The notes under the pieces were generated by a model. It saw nothing but the letters and a program-made list of their open reading frames with translations. It had not been told where the DNA came from and made no database searches. A program made the position numbers and the translations under genes. From assembly GCA_907163375.1 (NCBI GenBank), contig CAJQUW010015465.1, positions 1 through 64,000 of the forward strand: DNA of 64,000 nt. The letters run 5' to 3'. The DNA is from Prostheceraeus crozeri (taxonomy: Eukaryota; Platyhelminthes; Polycladida; Euryleptidae). This document shows, one piece after another, positions 1 to 11,818 of the stretch. Numbering within the stretch: position 1 is the stretch's first letter; each line of letters opens with the position of its first letter.

Positions 1-137
1 ATTTAGCTTTCCGATGGGTTGCCATCATTTTCATGCTCAACCTCAACAGTATTTTCATATCACAAGCAACCTGCCGCTGGTAGAGGAAAATCACATAATC
101 ATTGATAATTGATTTCAGTTAACTTTAAAATATCTAC
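1..137. repeat. Left flank of element 1: part of duplicated host sequence (copy A)
   Basis: Host DNA in front of element 1. It aligns, in opposite orientation, with 32044-32125 followed by 30894-30974, for example the shared words CAACCTGCC and AAAATCACATAATC. The last six bases (132-137, ATCTAC) are the target duplication of element 1. No gene is seen. Confidence 0.75.
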
Positions 138-2612
138 AGTAGTAAGGAAGTGACAAACACCAGATAGCGCAAGATGGCCGCCATCGCTGAGTCCCCCCCC
201 CCTCTGGAACGGCAGAGTGTCGTGGTCGGCCGCCGTGGTGCTTCGGGTCTGAGTCCCCCCCCCTCTGGAACGATAGAGTGTCGTGGTGGACTTGGGCGAC
301 CGCCAGGATTAGTCTTGAGGCTATAGTGTGTGATGTTTTTGGTGCAATCTGCTGAATGTTGGGTTGTAAAATGGGTTGTTTCGAGTGGAAGGAGTGGTCG
401 GATGAGAAAACGGAGGTCGGATTCGTGTTCAGCGTGAAATTCTGCATCGGTAGGGTGAGTTTCAAGGCAAACGGTGAGAAAAAATTTTTCTTCAAAATTT
501 TAACAGAGTCAGAATTTGGGACGTTTTGGTGTGTAGCGCCCAAACGAAGCATCGGATGAGAAAACGGAGGCCGGATTCGGATTCAGCGTGAAATTCTGCA
601 TCGGTATGGTAAGTTTCAAGTCAATCGGAGAGAAAAAATTTTCGGCTGACGTCCCCCCCCCTCTGGACAGCTTGCTTCGATTTTGGCTTCCAGTGGACGG
701 ATTTTGTCGTGCGATAGCTCGTTTGAAAGCTAAGAGTGAGACAAATTCAGTGAAAGAATCGGCTTGTTCCTATCTGTCTTCGTTTAGATGTGAGACGCCA
801 TTAAGATTTTGGGACATTGGCGAAAAACGACAGAGTTAGAATTTGGGACGTTTTGGGCTGTAGCTTCAAAACGAAGCATCGGATTGGAAAACGGATTTCA
901 GATTTGGAATCAGCGTCAAAATCTTTATCTGTATGGTGAGTTTCAAGTCAATCGGCGAGAAAAAATTTTCAACATTTTTCGAAAAAACGACAGAGTTAGA
1001 ATTTTTGCGATGGCTGCCTACTGTAGAGCCAAAACGAAGCATCGGATGGGAAAACGGAGGCCAGATTCAGATTCAGCGTCAAATTCTACATGGAAATGGT
1101 GTATTTCCAGCTCAATCGGAGAGAAAAAATTTTCACTGACGTCCCCCCCCCCTCTGGACAGCTTGCTTCGATTTTGGCTTCCAGTGGACGGATTTTGTCG
1201 TGCGATAGCTCGTTTGAAAGCTAAGAGTGAGACAAATTCAGTGAAAGAATCGGCTTGTTCCTATCTGTCTTCGTTTAGATGTGAGACGCCATTTTAAGAT
1301 TTTGGGACATTGGCGAAAAACGACAGAGTTAGAATTTGGGACGTTTTGGGCTCTAGCTTCAAAACGAAGCATCGGATTGGAAAACGGATTTCAGATTTGG
1401 AATCAGCGTCAAATTCTTTATCTGTATGGTGAGTTTCAAGTCAATCGGAGAGAAAAAATTTTCAACATTTTTCGAAAAAACGACAGAGTTAGAATTTTTG
1501 CGATGGTTGCCTACTGTAGAGCCAAAACGAAGCATCGGATGGGAAAACGGAGGCCAGATTCGGATTCAGCGTCAAATTCTACATGGAAATGGTGTATTTC
1601 CAGCTCAATCGGAGAGAAAAAATTTTCACTGACGTCCCCCCCCTCTGGACAGCTTGCTTCGATTTTGGCTTCCAGTGGACGGATTTTGTCGTGCGATAGC
1701 TCGTTTGAAAGCTAAGAGTGAGACAAATTCACTGAAAGAATCGGCTTGTTCCTATCTGTCTTCGTTTAGATGTGAGACGCCATTTAAGATTTTGGGACAT
1801 TGGCGAAAAACGACAGAGTTAGAATTTGGGACGTTTTGGGCTCTAGCTTCAAAACGAAGCATCGGATTGGAAAACGGATTTCAGATTTGGAATCAGCGTC
1901 AAATTCTTTATCTGTATGGTGAGTTTCAAGTCAATCGGAGAGAAAAAATTTTCAACATTTTTCGAAAAAACGACAGAGTTAGAATTTTTGCGATGGCTGC
2001 CTACTGTATAGCCAAAACGAAGCATCGGATGGGAAAACGGAGGCCAGATTCGGATTCAGCGTCAAATTCTACATGGAAATGGTGTATTTCCAGCTCAATC
2101 GGAGAGAAAAAATTTTCACTGACGTCCCCCCCCTCTGGACAGCTTGCTTCGATTTTGGCTTCCAGTGGACGGATTTTGTCGTGCGATAGCTCGTTTGAAA
2201 GCTAAGAGTGAGACAAATTCACTGAAAGAATCGGCTTGTTCCTATCTGTCTTCGTTTAGATGTGAGACGCCATTTAAGATTTTGGGACATTGGCGAAAAA
2301 CGACAGAGTTAGAATTTGGGACGTTTTGGGCTCTAGCTTCAAAACGAAGCATCGGATTGGAAAACGGATTTCAGATTTGGAATCAGCGTCAAATTCTTTA
2401 TCTGTATGGTGAGTTTCATGTCAATCGGAGAGTTTCAAGTCAATCGGCGAGAAAAATGTTCAACATTTTTCGGAAAAACGACAGTTAGAATTTTTGCGAT
2501 GGCTGCCTACTGTAGAGCCAAAACGAAGCATCGGATGGGAAAACGGAGGCCAGATTCGGATTCAGCGTCAAATTCTACATGGAAATGGTGTATTTCCAGC
2601 TCAATCGGAGCA
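138..2612. repeat. Left terminal inverted repeat of element 1, with ~490-bp tandem units
   Basis: Outer ~500 bp are unique to the ends; the rest is about four tandem units of 490-493 bp whose boundaries can be marked by the run GACGTCCCCCC (651, 1141, 1634, 2124). Each unit itself contains two diverged sub-repeats that share words such as AACGAAGCATCGGAT and AATCGGAGAGAAAAAATTTT. It is the reverse complement of 22272-24521. Open frames across it are a by-product of the repeat period, so no gene is called. Confidence 0.95.
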
Positions 2613-2686
2613 CTAGAACCGGAGATAGACGGGTTTTTTTAGTGTTTGGATGATGGGTGTTACGTCATCAGCTGATCGCCACACAC

Positions 2687-2694
2687 TATATAAG
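2687..2694 (+). promoter_or_regulatory. TATA box for the left-end plus-strand gene
   Basis: TATATAAG lies just inside the left terminal repeat, about 50 bp before a splice donor at 2741. The same octamer stands in front of the PolB gene at 5871. It is placed to drive a spliced leader leading to the gene at 3417. Confidence 0.6.
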
Positions 2695-2740
2695 CTGGGA
2701 ACCGAGAGAGACTTGTCATTAAGACGAGAGATTGTCAACG

Positions 2741-3400
2741 GTAAGTCGTCTCTCTGAGCTCCGATGATAGCTTCGGACATTCCAAATCCCGAGTTTCTGT
2801 AAGAAACCGACTTAGAAAATTTCATTGCTGATATCAGCTAAGCCGTCAGACTTAGAGGTTCGCCAGGAGATGGCCTTCGTCTCCAGGCCATAAAAGACTC
2901 CAAAACTTTAAAGGCTTGTAACTTTGCTTCTACAAGTCCGTTTGACTTGATTCAAAAAAGGTTCGGTCGCTATTGACCTGCCCTAAGTGATAGACTACTT
3001 ATAAAATTTCATAAGTAGTGATAAAAAATTGAAAAATTTAAATTCGCTATTTTTGGCAATTTTCGGGGTTTTCAAACCTTCTGAATTCAACTAAGACATT
3101 TATAAAGTTGTGGGAGGCAAGCTTCGGCTTGGAATTTGCAACCTTTGTAAACAATCCACTGATTTTCATGTCAAAATCGGGGTCCGGATACCAACACAGT
3201 GATATGACGTACGCTCTGTCCGCGGGAGGTTGGATTTGTGGGCCGAGGCCTTGGAGTTGGGATAAGATCCCCTCTGAGTAATGCCTGTAACGGATTCAAA
3301 GGTTCGACACTTTCCACCAATCTCACAATTTAGCTGTATGATTATAAGAATGACTGCCAATGTCGCCTGTTAGTAATTCTATTTCATCCTTCCCTTACAG
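2741..3400 (+). other. 5' leader intron of the gene at 3417
   Basis: A consensus donor (G|GTAAGT at 2741) follows the TATA box, and a pyrimidine-rich acceptor (CCCTTACAG) ends at 3400, 16 bp before the ATG chosen for the gene. Splicing is inferred from signals only. The 660-bp interval has no other feature except a short inverted repeat near 2995-3025. Confidence 0.5.
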
Positions 3401-3416
3401 ATACATAAGTTACAAA

Positions 3417-4511
3417 ATGGGAGGTAACTCAAAATTTTTATTTAAAAAGTGTTCTTGCGGAGAAATAAAGAGGGGTGGCGAATTCAAACGCCACATTAAT
3501 AAGTATAAGAATACGCCTCACTTCCACGAGGAAAGAGCCGTCATTTCCGGCTGTACACATTGCCTGAAATTTTTGAAAGGCAAGGAGCATGAGGAATTTT
3601 ACATCGCCCACGCCGATTGTCCGCTCAAAAAGGCAAACAATTACATAACATCAGATATCGGCAAAGTGATCGCACCCTTCTTCAACGAAGAAACAGTCGA
3701 TCTTGACGCAGCACTACAAGAGGCTATTGCAACAATTTTGGAACCTGCTGCTTCGGTCACTACCTCATCAACAGCAGAAGAGAAGGCCCCACTAAGCGAT
3801 TTGGATAACTCAGATGACTCCGATTCTGAGGAGGTCGTCATTACTAAAGACACGGAAGAGATAGGAAAACCAACAAATCAGTCTTCCCCGAAAAAGAAAG
3901 TAATCGCACCTTCCCCAGTAAAGAAGGGGATTAAGCAGCAGACGAACAGCTGGAATAAGGATACCCAGATCGCAAAAGTGAGCCAGGAATATGCACTCAC
4001 AAAATTAAAAGATGAGCTCACTCGTTACAAAAATGAATGTTCGGCCCTTAGGGATGACAATTTCCACCTGAAGGGTCAGGTAGCCGAGATTCGGGCCCTC
4101 AAGACACAAGTGATCAATTTAGAATCTTTCCGCGAAAGGGCGCTTGCCAGCGAAAAACGCGTTACTGAGCAGACAACGTACATAAAATCACTAAAAGCTC
4201 AGGAAGAGGTGTCAAATTTAAAAATCGAGCAACTAAAGGCTAGCCTGACTGAGAGTCAGAAGAAAGAAGAGAGACGAACAACGCTCCACATTCCCATCAT
4301 CAAGAGCAGAATCGTCGACAGCGTCATCCTTGAGAGTGAGGACTTGGATGCCACATTCGAGTGCTACGAGGGAGCAATGGCGGAGATGCGCTGTCTCCAT
4401 GTCTCCATCAAGCATGATGGCGAAATAAAGGAGCTGCGCCACCGGAAGCGGAAACTGCCGGCCAAATACTTACCTCAACCATCACCATCGAAGGGGTCGC
4501 GAACCGGCTAA
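3417..4511 (+). CDS. Unknown element-1 protein: N-terminal Cys/His motif, coiled coil, basic tail
   Basis: 364 residues from ATG 3417; an in-frame ATG at 3360 lies inside the predicted intron, so the later start is preferred. Residues 1-75 hold paired cysteines and histidines (CSCG, then HINKY and HFHEE, CTHC) that could bind zinc. An acidic, serine-rich stretch (about 120-150) and a Lys/Pro-rich stretch follow, then a long coiled coil (about 195-290) and a basic C-terminus. It is the first gene inside the left terminal repeat with its own TATA box and leader intron. I do not recognise the family. An early regulatory or DNA-binding role would fit the layout but is inference. Confidence 0.6.
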   Translation: MGGNSKFLFKKCSCGEIKRGGEFKRHINKYKNTPHFHEERAVISGCTHCLKFLKGKEHEEFYIAHADCPLKKANNYITSDIGKVIAPFFNEETVDLDAALQEAIATILEPAASVTTSSTAEEKAPLSDLDNSDDSDSEEVVITKDTEEIGKPTNQSSPKKKVIAPSPVKKGIKQQTNSWNKDTQIAKVSQEYALTKLKDELTRYKNECSALRDDNFHLKGQVAEIRALKTQVINLESFRERALASEKRVTEQTTYIKSLKAQEEVSNLKIEQLKASLTESQKKEERRTTLHIPIIKSRIVDSVILESEDLDATFECYEGAMAEMRCLHVSIKHDGEIKELRHRKRKLPAKYLPQPSPSKGSRTG

Positions 4512-4523
4512 ATTTCTCTTATG

Positions 4524-4585
4524 GTAAGTTAATATCATCTCTATCACTTGAATATATTTTCATCTATTTTTCCTTCTATTTTCAG
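4524..4585 (+). other. Small intron downstream of the 3417 gene
   Basis: ATG|GTAAGT donor at 4524 and a TTCTATTTTCAG acceptor ending at 4585, a 62-bp intron. The donor lies 12 bases after the stop of the 3417 gene, so splicing would either be in its 3' region or serve the next small frame. Confidence 0.45.
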
Positions 4586-4625
4586 ATACGACGAGAACGA
4601 ACCAACGGCTCTCTTAAGGGCCACC

Positions 4626-4778
4626 ATGGGGCAAGATATGATAGAACCTCCTCGCGGTTTGCCCTGGGCAGTCTTCGGACTGGCGAATACTATCATTAAG
4701 TTGAATCTGCTATCAGTCAACTTGAACGTTGCAAATGAAGTTCGGTGTAATACTTCCTTTCGACGGGCGTTCCTGTAA
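4626..4778 (+). CDS. Possible 50-residue protein after the small intron
   Basis: The ATG sits in a perfect Kozak context (GCCACCATGG) 40 bases after the acceptor at 4585. The frame codes 50 residues and ends at TAA 4778. No family is recognised. It may be a small accessory protein or chance. An antisense frame (4544-4957) covers the same bases; I consider that a shadow. Confidence 0.3.
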   Translation: MGQDMIEPPRGLPWAVFGLANTIIKLNLLSVNLNVANEVRCNTSFRRAFL

Positions 4779-5259
4779 AGGGCGGCGGTGAAACCCGTAG
4801 CTATGTATACCGCAAGGGACGTTCGGCAATGGTCAATCTTGTTAAACCTCTCTGCGTCATGTTTGCAAGTGATTGCCTCTGTCTCAACGTAGTATGCATT
4901 CGCGCCAGGGCGACATTTAGCCAACTGTCGAAGGTTGCCTAATTCTTTCCATTGCATACGTTATGAGAACCATGAGTTCTACCTGTCTCTATCAATGAGA
5001 CGAATTGATGAATGGAATGAAATGGGAGGACACTCACGCGCCACACGCAACATAACACACTTCTCTCTTCCGTAGTCTAACAAGCTCTTTACACATGGAT
5101 CGCAGTCGATTGCTATCCCAGAATCATGTAAGCTATCTTAATTTTGTTTGACACTATTTCATCTATCATCATCATCCATATGAAATGTTATAAGATTTGC
5201 AAGTTAGACTAAGCGTGCTACTATTTCCAAATGAAAAAGTATACATGGTTAAATTATTC

Positions 5260-5265
5260 AATAAA
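5260..5265 (+). terminator. Poly(A) signal for the left plus-strand unit
   Basis: AATAAA about 480 bp after the last plus-strand frame. It faces the minus-strand signal at 5316, so the two units converge here. Confidence 0.5.
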
Positions 5266-5315
5266 GCCCCATTCAAGTAAGTCAGTATGAAAGCAAAGAT
5301 AATACGAAATAAACA

Positions 5316-5321
5316 TTTATT
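5316..5321 (-). terminator. Poly(A) signal overlapping the stop of the 5320 gene
   Basis: AATAAA on the minus strand overlaps the stop codon of the minus-strand gene at 5320-5757. Confidence 0.5.
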
Positions 5322-5757
5322 ATGGCATGTATTTCAAAAGGTCTTCATCGTCAATATCGTCCCAGAGTCTGACTTCACATAGATCACAAAAACAGTTGAG
5401 CTGCTTTAAACGTTCTTCTGCAGCGTCCCTCACTTTCTCAATGTACGCCCACTCCGCCACGGTTCGCGGTTGGGAGTTAGGGGTGTACCACTCCCATATT
5501 TGATGCAAGTGCGACTTGCTGGTCATCTCCATCACCCCTTCGGCATCATATTGTAAATATTTCCACCGTATGCCTGTTAGGTCGGGCAACTCCTCTTCAT
5601 CATCCTCCGATAATGATAACTTTCGTATATTGCCCAGATTGTATGTCTTCTCCACCTTCGCCTTTCTTGGTGCATTTGGTGTAACGAGCACCTTTGCTGA
5701 TGTGCATGGAGAGGAGAACTCCAATGCGGTATTTGGTGTTGTTGGAGGACTTGTCAT
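5320..5757 (-). CDS. Unknown acidic 145-residue element-1 protein
   Basis: The N-terminal 40 residues are rich in Ser, Thr and Pro; an acidic patch (SEDDEEELPD) lies near residue 50, and the C-terminal half holds tryptophans and a CFCDLC cysteine cluster near residue 125. It is divergent from the PolB gene, with which it shares the 230-bp intergenic promoter region containing CCAAT boxes. No family is recognised. Confidence 0.55.
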   Translation of the reverse strand: MTSPPTTPNTALEFSSPCTSAKVLVTPNAPRKAKVEKTYNLGNIRKLSLSEDDEEELPDLTGIRWKYLQYDAEGVMEMTSKSHLHQIWEWYTPNSQPRTVAEWAYIEKVRDAAEERLKQLNCFCDLCEVRLWDDIDDEDLLKYMP

Positions 5758-5830
5758 GTTGTCTTTGAAATGCTGACTTTGAATAATGATAACTTTAACA
5801 TTTTTCTAATTCTTAAGTATCAACAAGCAA

Positions 5831-5878
5831 CCAATCAGAATGAACATCCAATGAATGATGAATATGAAAGTATATAAG
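5831..5878 (+). promoter_or_regulatory. CCAAT and TATA promoter of the PolB gene
   Basis: CCAAT at 5831 and 5848, then TATATAAG at 5871, about 105 bp before the first ATG (5983). The spacing and the TATA octamer match the promoter at 2687. CCAAT plus TATA is the ordinary RNA polymerase II promoter layout, so transcription in the nucleus is implied. Confidence 0.6.
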
Positions 5879-5982
5879 CAAAGTGACATTCATGTCATTT
5901 CATTTAATCTGTGAATCATACAAGTGGCGAACGCACGATCTCTCTCTTTGACTATTATTCTGTCTGATCATATTTCATTAAA

Positions 5983-8900
5983 ATGGTAAGTTAAAGATTT
6001 CCTCTCTCATCTCCCTCAAACGTGTGACTAATAGCATCTTCCTCAATTTCAGGCATCAACTTCATCACCAACGTCCTCTCTTCTCGAGGAAAGTTTAGAG
6101 TTATTGAGTCAAGGTAGGTTGTAACACTACACTGAGGCTTGAACAGAGATGATAGAATGATTTCTCTTTCAGGTGATGCGAGTTCCAGCTCAGAACTGTC
6201 GCGACATGGCAACGAGTGGGAATGTGCTGACTGTGGGCACATCTTCACGAGGAAATGGGATCTCACCCGACACATCAAGCGAGGTGTTTGTCGACCTAAG
6301 CCGGCATCAATCTCCGAAGGTGGGGATGATTCTGTTAACGTCGTCTCCTTTTCTTGCGACTTGTGCGCTCAGTCTTTTGAGACACGTTTTGAACTATCTT
6401 CGCACAGACTTCAACATACACACACGAACGATACCTACACCAACGGAACCTCCTCTATCCGACTCACTGAAGTGTCCATAAATAATTTAGTGAGGAACTA
6501 CCAGATGGACTCCTCAGAAACCATTGCTAACTTTGAGGAATGGTTTCATCAAAATTCATCATTGATAGAAGCGCTCTTCAACAATTTAGACAATTTTAGG
6601 ATGAAGGCGCTCATCTATCTTAAAATAAAATATGTAAAAATCGACCACCATACTGGACAAATAATAGAGAGGTTAGAGTTTCACATACCCTCCTCTCCTG
6701 CAACCGAGGTTGTAGACTATGAGTTTTGGATAAATTTTCACACCCAAGGATTAAAATTAAATATTGATAAGTTTAACGAGCGCGATAGCGGTCTCATTTT
6801 TGACGGCATTGAGTCCGCCTTATTTAAAATCAGTTTATTAGGAAATCATAGTGGTCGAGGCTCCTTTAAACTTCCAAAAAATTTAAAAAACAAAACAGCA
6901 GTCATCAATGTAGATTGCGAATCGCAATGTTTTAAATATGCTGTCCTCTCCATTCTCCACTATAATGACATCAATGCGAATCGAAATCGCACATATAGCT
7001 ATAGGCAGTGGGAGAATGAATTAAACTTCGATGACTGTAATAGTGACGATATGAAAATTAAAGATATAGAAAAATTTGAAAAATTGAACAACATTAAAAT
7101 AGTTCTCCATGTTTGGGAAAAAGGATTGAAGGGTGTGCGCTACAACTCGCGTTCGAGTTGTTATGAGCGTACAGTAAACCTGTTATTAGTAAAACAGGAT
7201 GATAGTGAGGAATGGCACTACTGCGGTATTCCCAAAATCTCTCGCTTATACCACCACTTAGAAAACTCTAGTAGAGAGTTATATTACTGCGACAGATGTA
7301 TTCGCCACTTTAGGAGGAAAACTAAATTTGAAACTCATTATGAGTGGTGTAAGCGAGGTAAACTGCAAATGGAACGCATGCCCAAAGATAAGGAGTTTTC
7401 ATATAGAGAGAATGGCGATGAACTAAGTCCTCTTCGTGTCATCTATGCTGACATCGAATGCTATATCGATGATAACATCCATCGACCAGCAGCCATTTCC
7501 TGCTATGAAGTATGGCATGATCACTTTAGGAGTAGGCAAAATAAAATGCGCGTCTGGCAAGGTGAGGATTGTATTTACCAATTCCTACAATTCCTCGAAC
7601 AGGCTGTAAATTTTCAACAAAAGTATGATGGTGAACTCTATCGCAGATCATTGCATATGACAGCAGATGATCAAGCAAAATTTGATAGCTGCAACATTTG
7701 CCCCAAATGTAGGAAAACATTTGATGATGATAAGATTAAGAAAGTGCGCGACCATGATCACATCACTGGTAAATTTAGAAACGCACTCTGTTCAAAATGT
7801 AATTTTTCACTTAGGATGAAACGGCGTACATTACCCGTCATTTTCCATAATTTCAAGGGCTATGACAGCCATATGATAATAAAAGGAGGTTAGTTCAAAT
7901 GAAAGAGTGGAAGCTTGATGTAATAGCGCAAACGAGAGAGAAGTTTATGGCCATGACAGCAAAAGTGCCTGTCGATAAAACTAAAGAAAATAAGACGGTC
8001 TATTTTGATATAAAATTTTTAGATTCCTACCAATTTATGACTGCATCACTGGCCTCTCTCGTGCAAAATCTAAAGTCTCTTCCACTAACACAAAATCTTA
8101 AGAAACAATACCCAAATCTAACCGATGAAGTCATCACACGGAAAGGAGTCTTTCCATATGCATATTTTGATGCGATTAGTAAACTCGGCGAGACTTCTCT
8201 TCCGCCCATAGATAAATTTAAAAATGATTTGACCGGCGCAGAATGTAAGACCGAAGATTATGATCATGCACAAGATGCATGGATAAAATTTGACTGCCAT
8301 ACATTTGGTGAATATATGATTGCCTACCTTAAGTTAGATGCATTTTTGCTGGCTGATGTATTTCAGGAGTTTCGACGAGTGGCATTAGAAGAAGATAAGT
8401 TAGATCCCGTCCACTTTGTCAGTCTGCCAGCCATGTCATTTAAGTCTGCTTTTAAAATGACTGGTGAGACCATTCATCTCTTACAAGATCCAGAGATGTA
8501 TAATTTATTTGAGCGAGGAATTCGCGGTGGTCTCACATTTGTAAATAAACATAGGTTAAAATCAAAAATAGTAGGCAATGACCAGACTCATCTGAAGTAT
8601 TATGACCAAAATAATTTGTATGGTAGTTCATTATCCAAACCGCTACCTCACTCTGAGTTTAGCTGGTTAGATGATAGTGATATTCAACATTTCTCCAACC
8701 CTTCTAACATACTAGCAATTCCAGATGAAGGTGATTGGGGATATTATTTTGAGATAGATCTAATCTATCCAAATAATATTAAACATAAAACCGTAGATTT
8801 TCCACTCGCACCCGAATCAGGTGAAGTGAGTAAAGATATGTTTTCCGACTTTATGAAACAATTTCATAAAGATTTAGAATCATGTGGACAACCCGACTAT

Positions 8901-9953
8901 AAGCCTTGTCGCAAACTTTTACTCACCCAGTATGATAAAGAAAACTATCTAGTCCACTTTAGCATCTTAAAATTTTATTTAGAAATGGGTATGATTTTAA
9001 AAAGAGTTCACCGCATTATTAAATTTAGACAGAAAGCCTTCCTCAAGCCATATATTGATAGCAACAGCCAGAAACGTGCACTAGCCCAAAATAACTTTGA
9101 AAAAGATTTTTATAAATATAAGAACAACAGTCTATTTGGTAAGACGATGGAGGATGTTAGAAAGCGCGTAAACTACAAACTAGTTAATGATGATCAAAAG
9201 TATCACAAATTGACCTCATCACCTCTATTCATCGATAGAGACATTATCGATGAGGACCTTATAGGTGTTAAAATGATAAAATCTGAAGTTGAGTTGTGCA
9301 AACCCATCTATATTGGTCAAGCTGTACTAGATTACTCTAAGCTTGAAATGTACCAACTCTTTTATAAAATACTAAAACCATGTCCTCTCGTAAAAGAGGT
9401 TCGTTTGTTGGGTGGTGATACAGATAGTTTCTTCTTAGGTATTACCACTCAAAAAGATTTAAATTTCAATGAAGTAGGAAAATCTTTAGAAAGATATTTT
9501 GATACATCAAATTATCCTGCTGATCATCCACTCTACTCCATCAAAAATAAGGCAAAACTTGGCTGCTTTAAGGATGAGACAGCAGGGAAGGAAATAGATG
9601 AAATGATTCTCCTCCGTCCAAAAATGTATTCTATGAAATTAAAGGATAGTGATGATAGCATTAAGCGCGCTAAAGGCATATCAAAATCCATTGTGCAAAA
9701 TATGAAACATAAGAATTTCAGGAAAGCCTATAGAAATAAAAATATAACGTTTGTCAATATGACAATCTTAAAATCTAAGTCGCATGAGATCAAAACTCAT
9801 ACTTTTAGGAAACGGGCGCTTTCAGCATGGGAGGATAAGAGGTGCTGGTTAGAACACAACATATCTCTTCCACATGGACATCCTGACACAAACATACCAC
9901 CACCCAAAAGAATTAAACTCACACTACCACATTCAGGAGACGTCTTAGCATAA
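5983..9953 (+). pseudogene. Polinton PolB DNA polymerase with C2H2 finger (broken)
   Basis: The replicative polymerase of element 1. The start is spliced: the first exon ends directly after ATG (5983-5985), followed by introns 5986-6052 and 6114-6172 with consensus GT/AG signals. The N-terminal part has a C2H2 zinc finger (CADCGHIFTRKWDLTRHIKR) and a second finger-like motif, then the N-terminal domain common in Maverick polymerases, an exonuclease signature (YADIECY), a CNIC-CRKTF zinc element, and in the C-terminal half the family-B palm motifs, with DQNNLYG, KNNSLFGKTM and the catalytic GGDTDSFFLG. It lies on the plus strand with its own promoter and an AATAAA 285 bp after the end. Broken, about one break. 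Confidence 0.9.
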
Positions 9954-10158
9954 TCATCCTTAACTTAGTATTTTGATGTTGATTTCTGTAGATAAACATT
10001 GTTGTTTTATGTATCGCATGAGATTGTTTTTTCCTTGTGAATATGTGTCCACATCTGTACATTCCCCATGTGATGACTTTTCCACTGAAAGACATTTTTC
10101 CTATCCCTGTATATTTCCACCCTTCACGAAGTAAAAAGACTTTTTGTATATAACAATG

Positions 10159-10164
10159 TTTATT
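10159..10164 (-). terminator. Minus-strand poly(A) signal after the penton-like genes
   Basis: AATAAA on the minus strand, about 95 bp past the end of the penton-like region (10259). Confidence 0.45.
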
Positions 10165-10237
10165 GAAGTGCGCTCATGTATATATTTTCAGTGGATGTTG
10201 TATAAAGTCTATTGCTTCACATTCATGTACATATTTC

Positions 10238-10243
10238 AATAAA
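10238..10243 (+). terminator. Poly(A) signal of the PolB gene
   Basis: AATAAA 285 bp after the PolB stop; convergent with the minus-strand signal at 10159, so the two transcripts overlap by about 80 bp. Confidence 0.45.
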
Positions 10244-10258
10244 CATATCACAATGACT

Positions 10259-11809
10259 TCACTTTGTTTTCCGAAACACTAACGTTATTAGGGATTTAGT
10301 ATCTTTCACATGGATGCACTCTTGTAAACCATTGGTAATTTTGATAGCAATAGAGGGTATAGTTTGTTTGACGACGGGATGATAGAAAATAGATTCAAAC
10401 ATCTTCTCGACTATTCCATATGAAGCGTCTTTATCATGAATGAAATCACGTAAAATGTATTCTTTTTTCTCACCAACAGAAATAGGTAGAATCAAATCAC
10501 TTTGAATGTAAAGGTGCTGTTCATGTTTATCAAGTGTCATTGGTGTTTCTATACCAATCGTATGCGCAGCAGCAAACACTGTTTGTAGTATTGAAAAACC
10601 AAAGAGTTTTTTCAAATTTTTACTCAATTGACATTGAATGTCATCACCCAGTTTCAGAACAACGCGTTGATTTTCAATTGAAAACGAAATGTGGTGTGTC
10701 TTTACATCATATTTACTTTTCATCACATGCTTCAACTTCTGTTGTATATAAGGATTTACTACATGAATGAAGCTTTCAACTGTATGATATAGACGCGGCA
10801 TTATATTGATAGCAACTTTAGATTCTTCATAAGACTGGTAAATTTTCTTGATGCGATCGCCATAGATGTCCACCCACCATTCATCATTAACTGAATCAGC
10901 TTAATTGTGATATTCATGAGAACCATACACCACACCGCTTCCAATAATAGGTGTATAATGTCTTACAAAATGACGCAAGGTTGGAGAGAAATAAACTGTA
11001 AGTTTGTCATTATATTTCTGAATAACCAACTTATTTTTGTCCGCCATAATTTTCTCTCCATACTTCTTACCCACAGTCTCATTCCATCGTTTTACTAACT
11101 CAATAAGTGATAAAGGTTGAACACCACGCTTTTTCAAAATGATGCGTTCTTCGCATTCTACAACATCTTCATCAAATATTTTAAATCTATAATGAAATTT
11201 GTTGATTCGATTTGAATAAACTTTTTTAACATTTGCAGTAGCAATTGACGTTAGATGTAGTCCATGACCAAAACCAAGATGTGGATAGAATTCATTATCC
11301 AACCTCAGTGTAAGACCTTTAGTAAAAGAATGAAAGCGGAGGAACTGTCTCCCACTCCAATGATAGATAGTAAACTCATAAGCTTTCTGATTTTTATTCT
11401 TCATGATGGAAGTATTACCACTGTTGAATGCCTTAATAATTTTCTCATTCCCAAATGGCTCATAAGAATCTGATTTTATCTGAATCCATTCATAGTTCCA
11501 CTTTCCATCTGATGTTAAATTGTATGGGAACTGAAATGCATTATTCATCGTTATTCCATCATGGGTGCGAGGAGTCAATATCATTTCTTCCAAATCATTC
11601 ACATTCTGAATATTGCTATCATAGCAAATACTAGAAACGCCAACCTCCCATTCACCTTCTAAATGCAGTGGCCGATTTAATTCTACTCGATAGTCTGATG
11701 GTTTATTTTTGGGAAATTTATTCATAGAAGCATTACTGGGCAAGTAGATTAGAAACGAGTCCTTATTTTCACTTTCCATATTATTCACATTGGAAAAATA
11801 TATTAGCAT
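10259..11809 (-). pseudogene. Penton-like minor capsid gene 1 (broken)
   Basis: A minus-strand region of about 515 codons that resembles the Polinton minor capsid (penton) protein. The N-terminal part carries the usual opening, a short-chain beta motif followed by RPLHLEGEWEVGVSSICYDS. Further on is FYPHLGFGH and, towards the C-terminus, a leucine-rich strand (LKKLFGFSILQTVFAAAHT) and a closing set of beta strands ending LVFRK. The order is the same as in the neighbour at 11819-13215, so the two are tandem paralogues. In the virion such proteins would occupy the five-fold vertices. Broken, about one break. Confidence 0.7.
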
Positions 11810-11818
11810 ACTTTTGCA

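Noticed and set aside
809-2488. Long plus-strand frames in the left terminal repeat, and their mirror images at 22259-23990
   Set aside because: They are open in more than one frame, follow the ~490-bp repeat period and show no protein-like features; treated as repeat by-products.
4544-4957. 137-residue minus-strand frame
   Set aside because: It lies antisense to a spliced plus-strand region with good intron and Kozak signals and has no recognisable domain.
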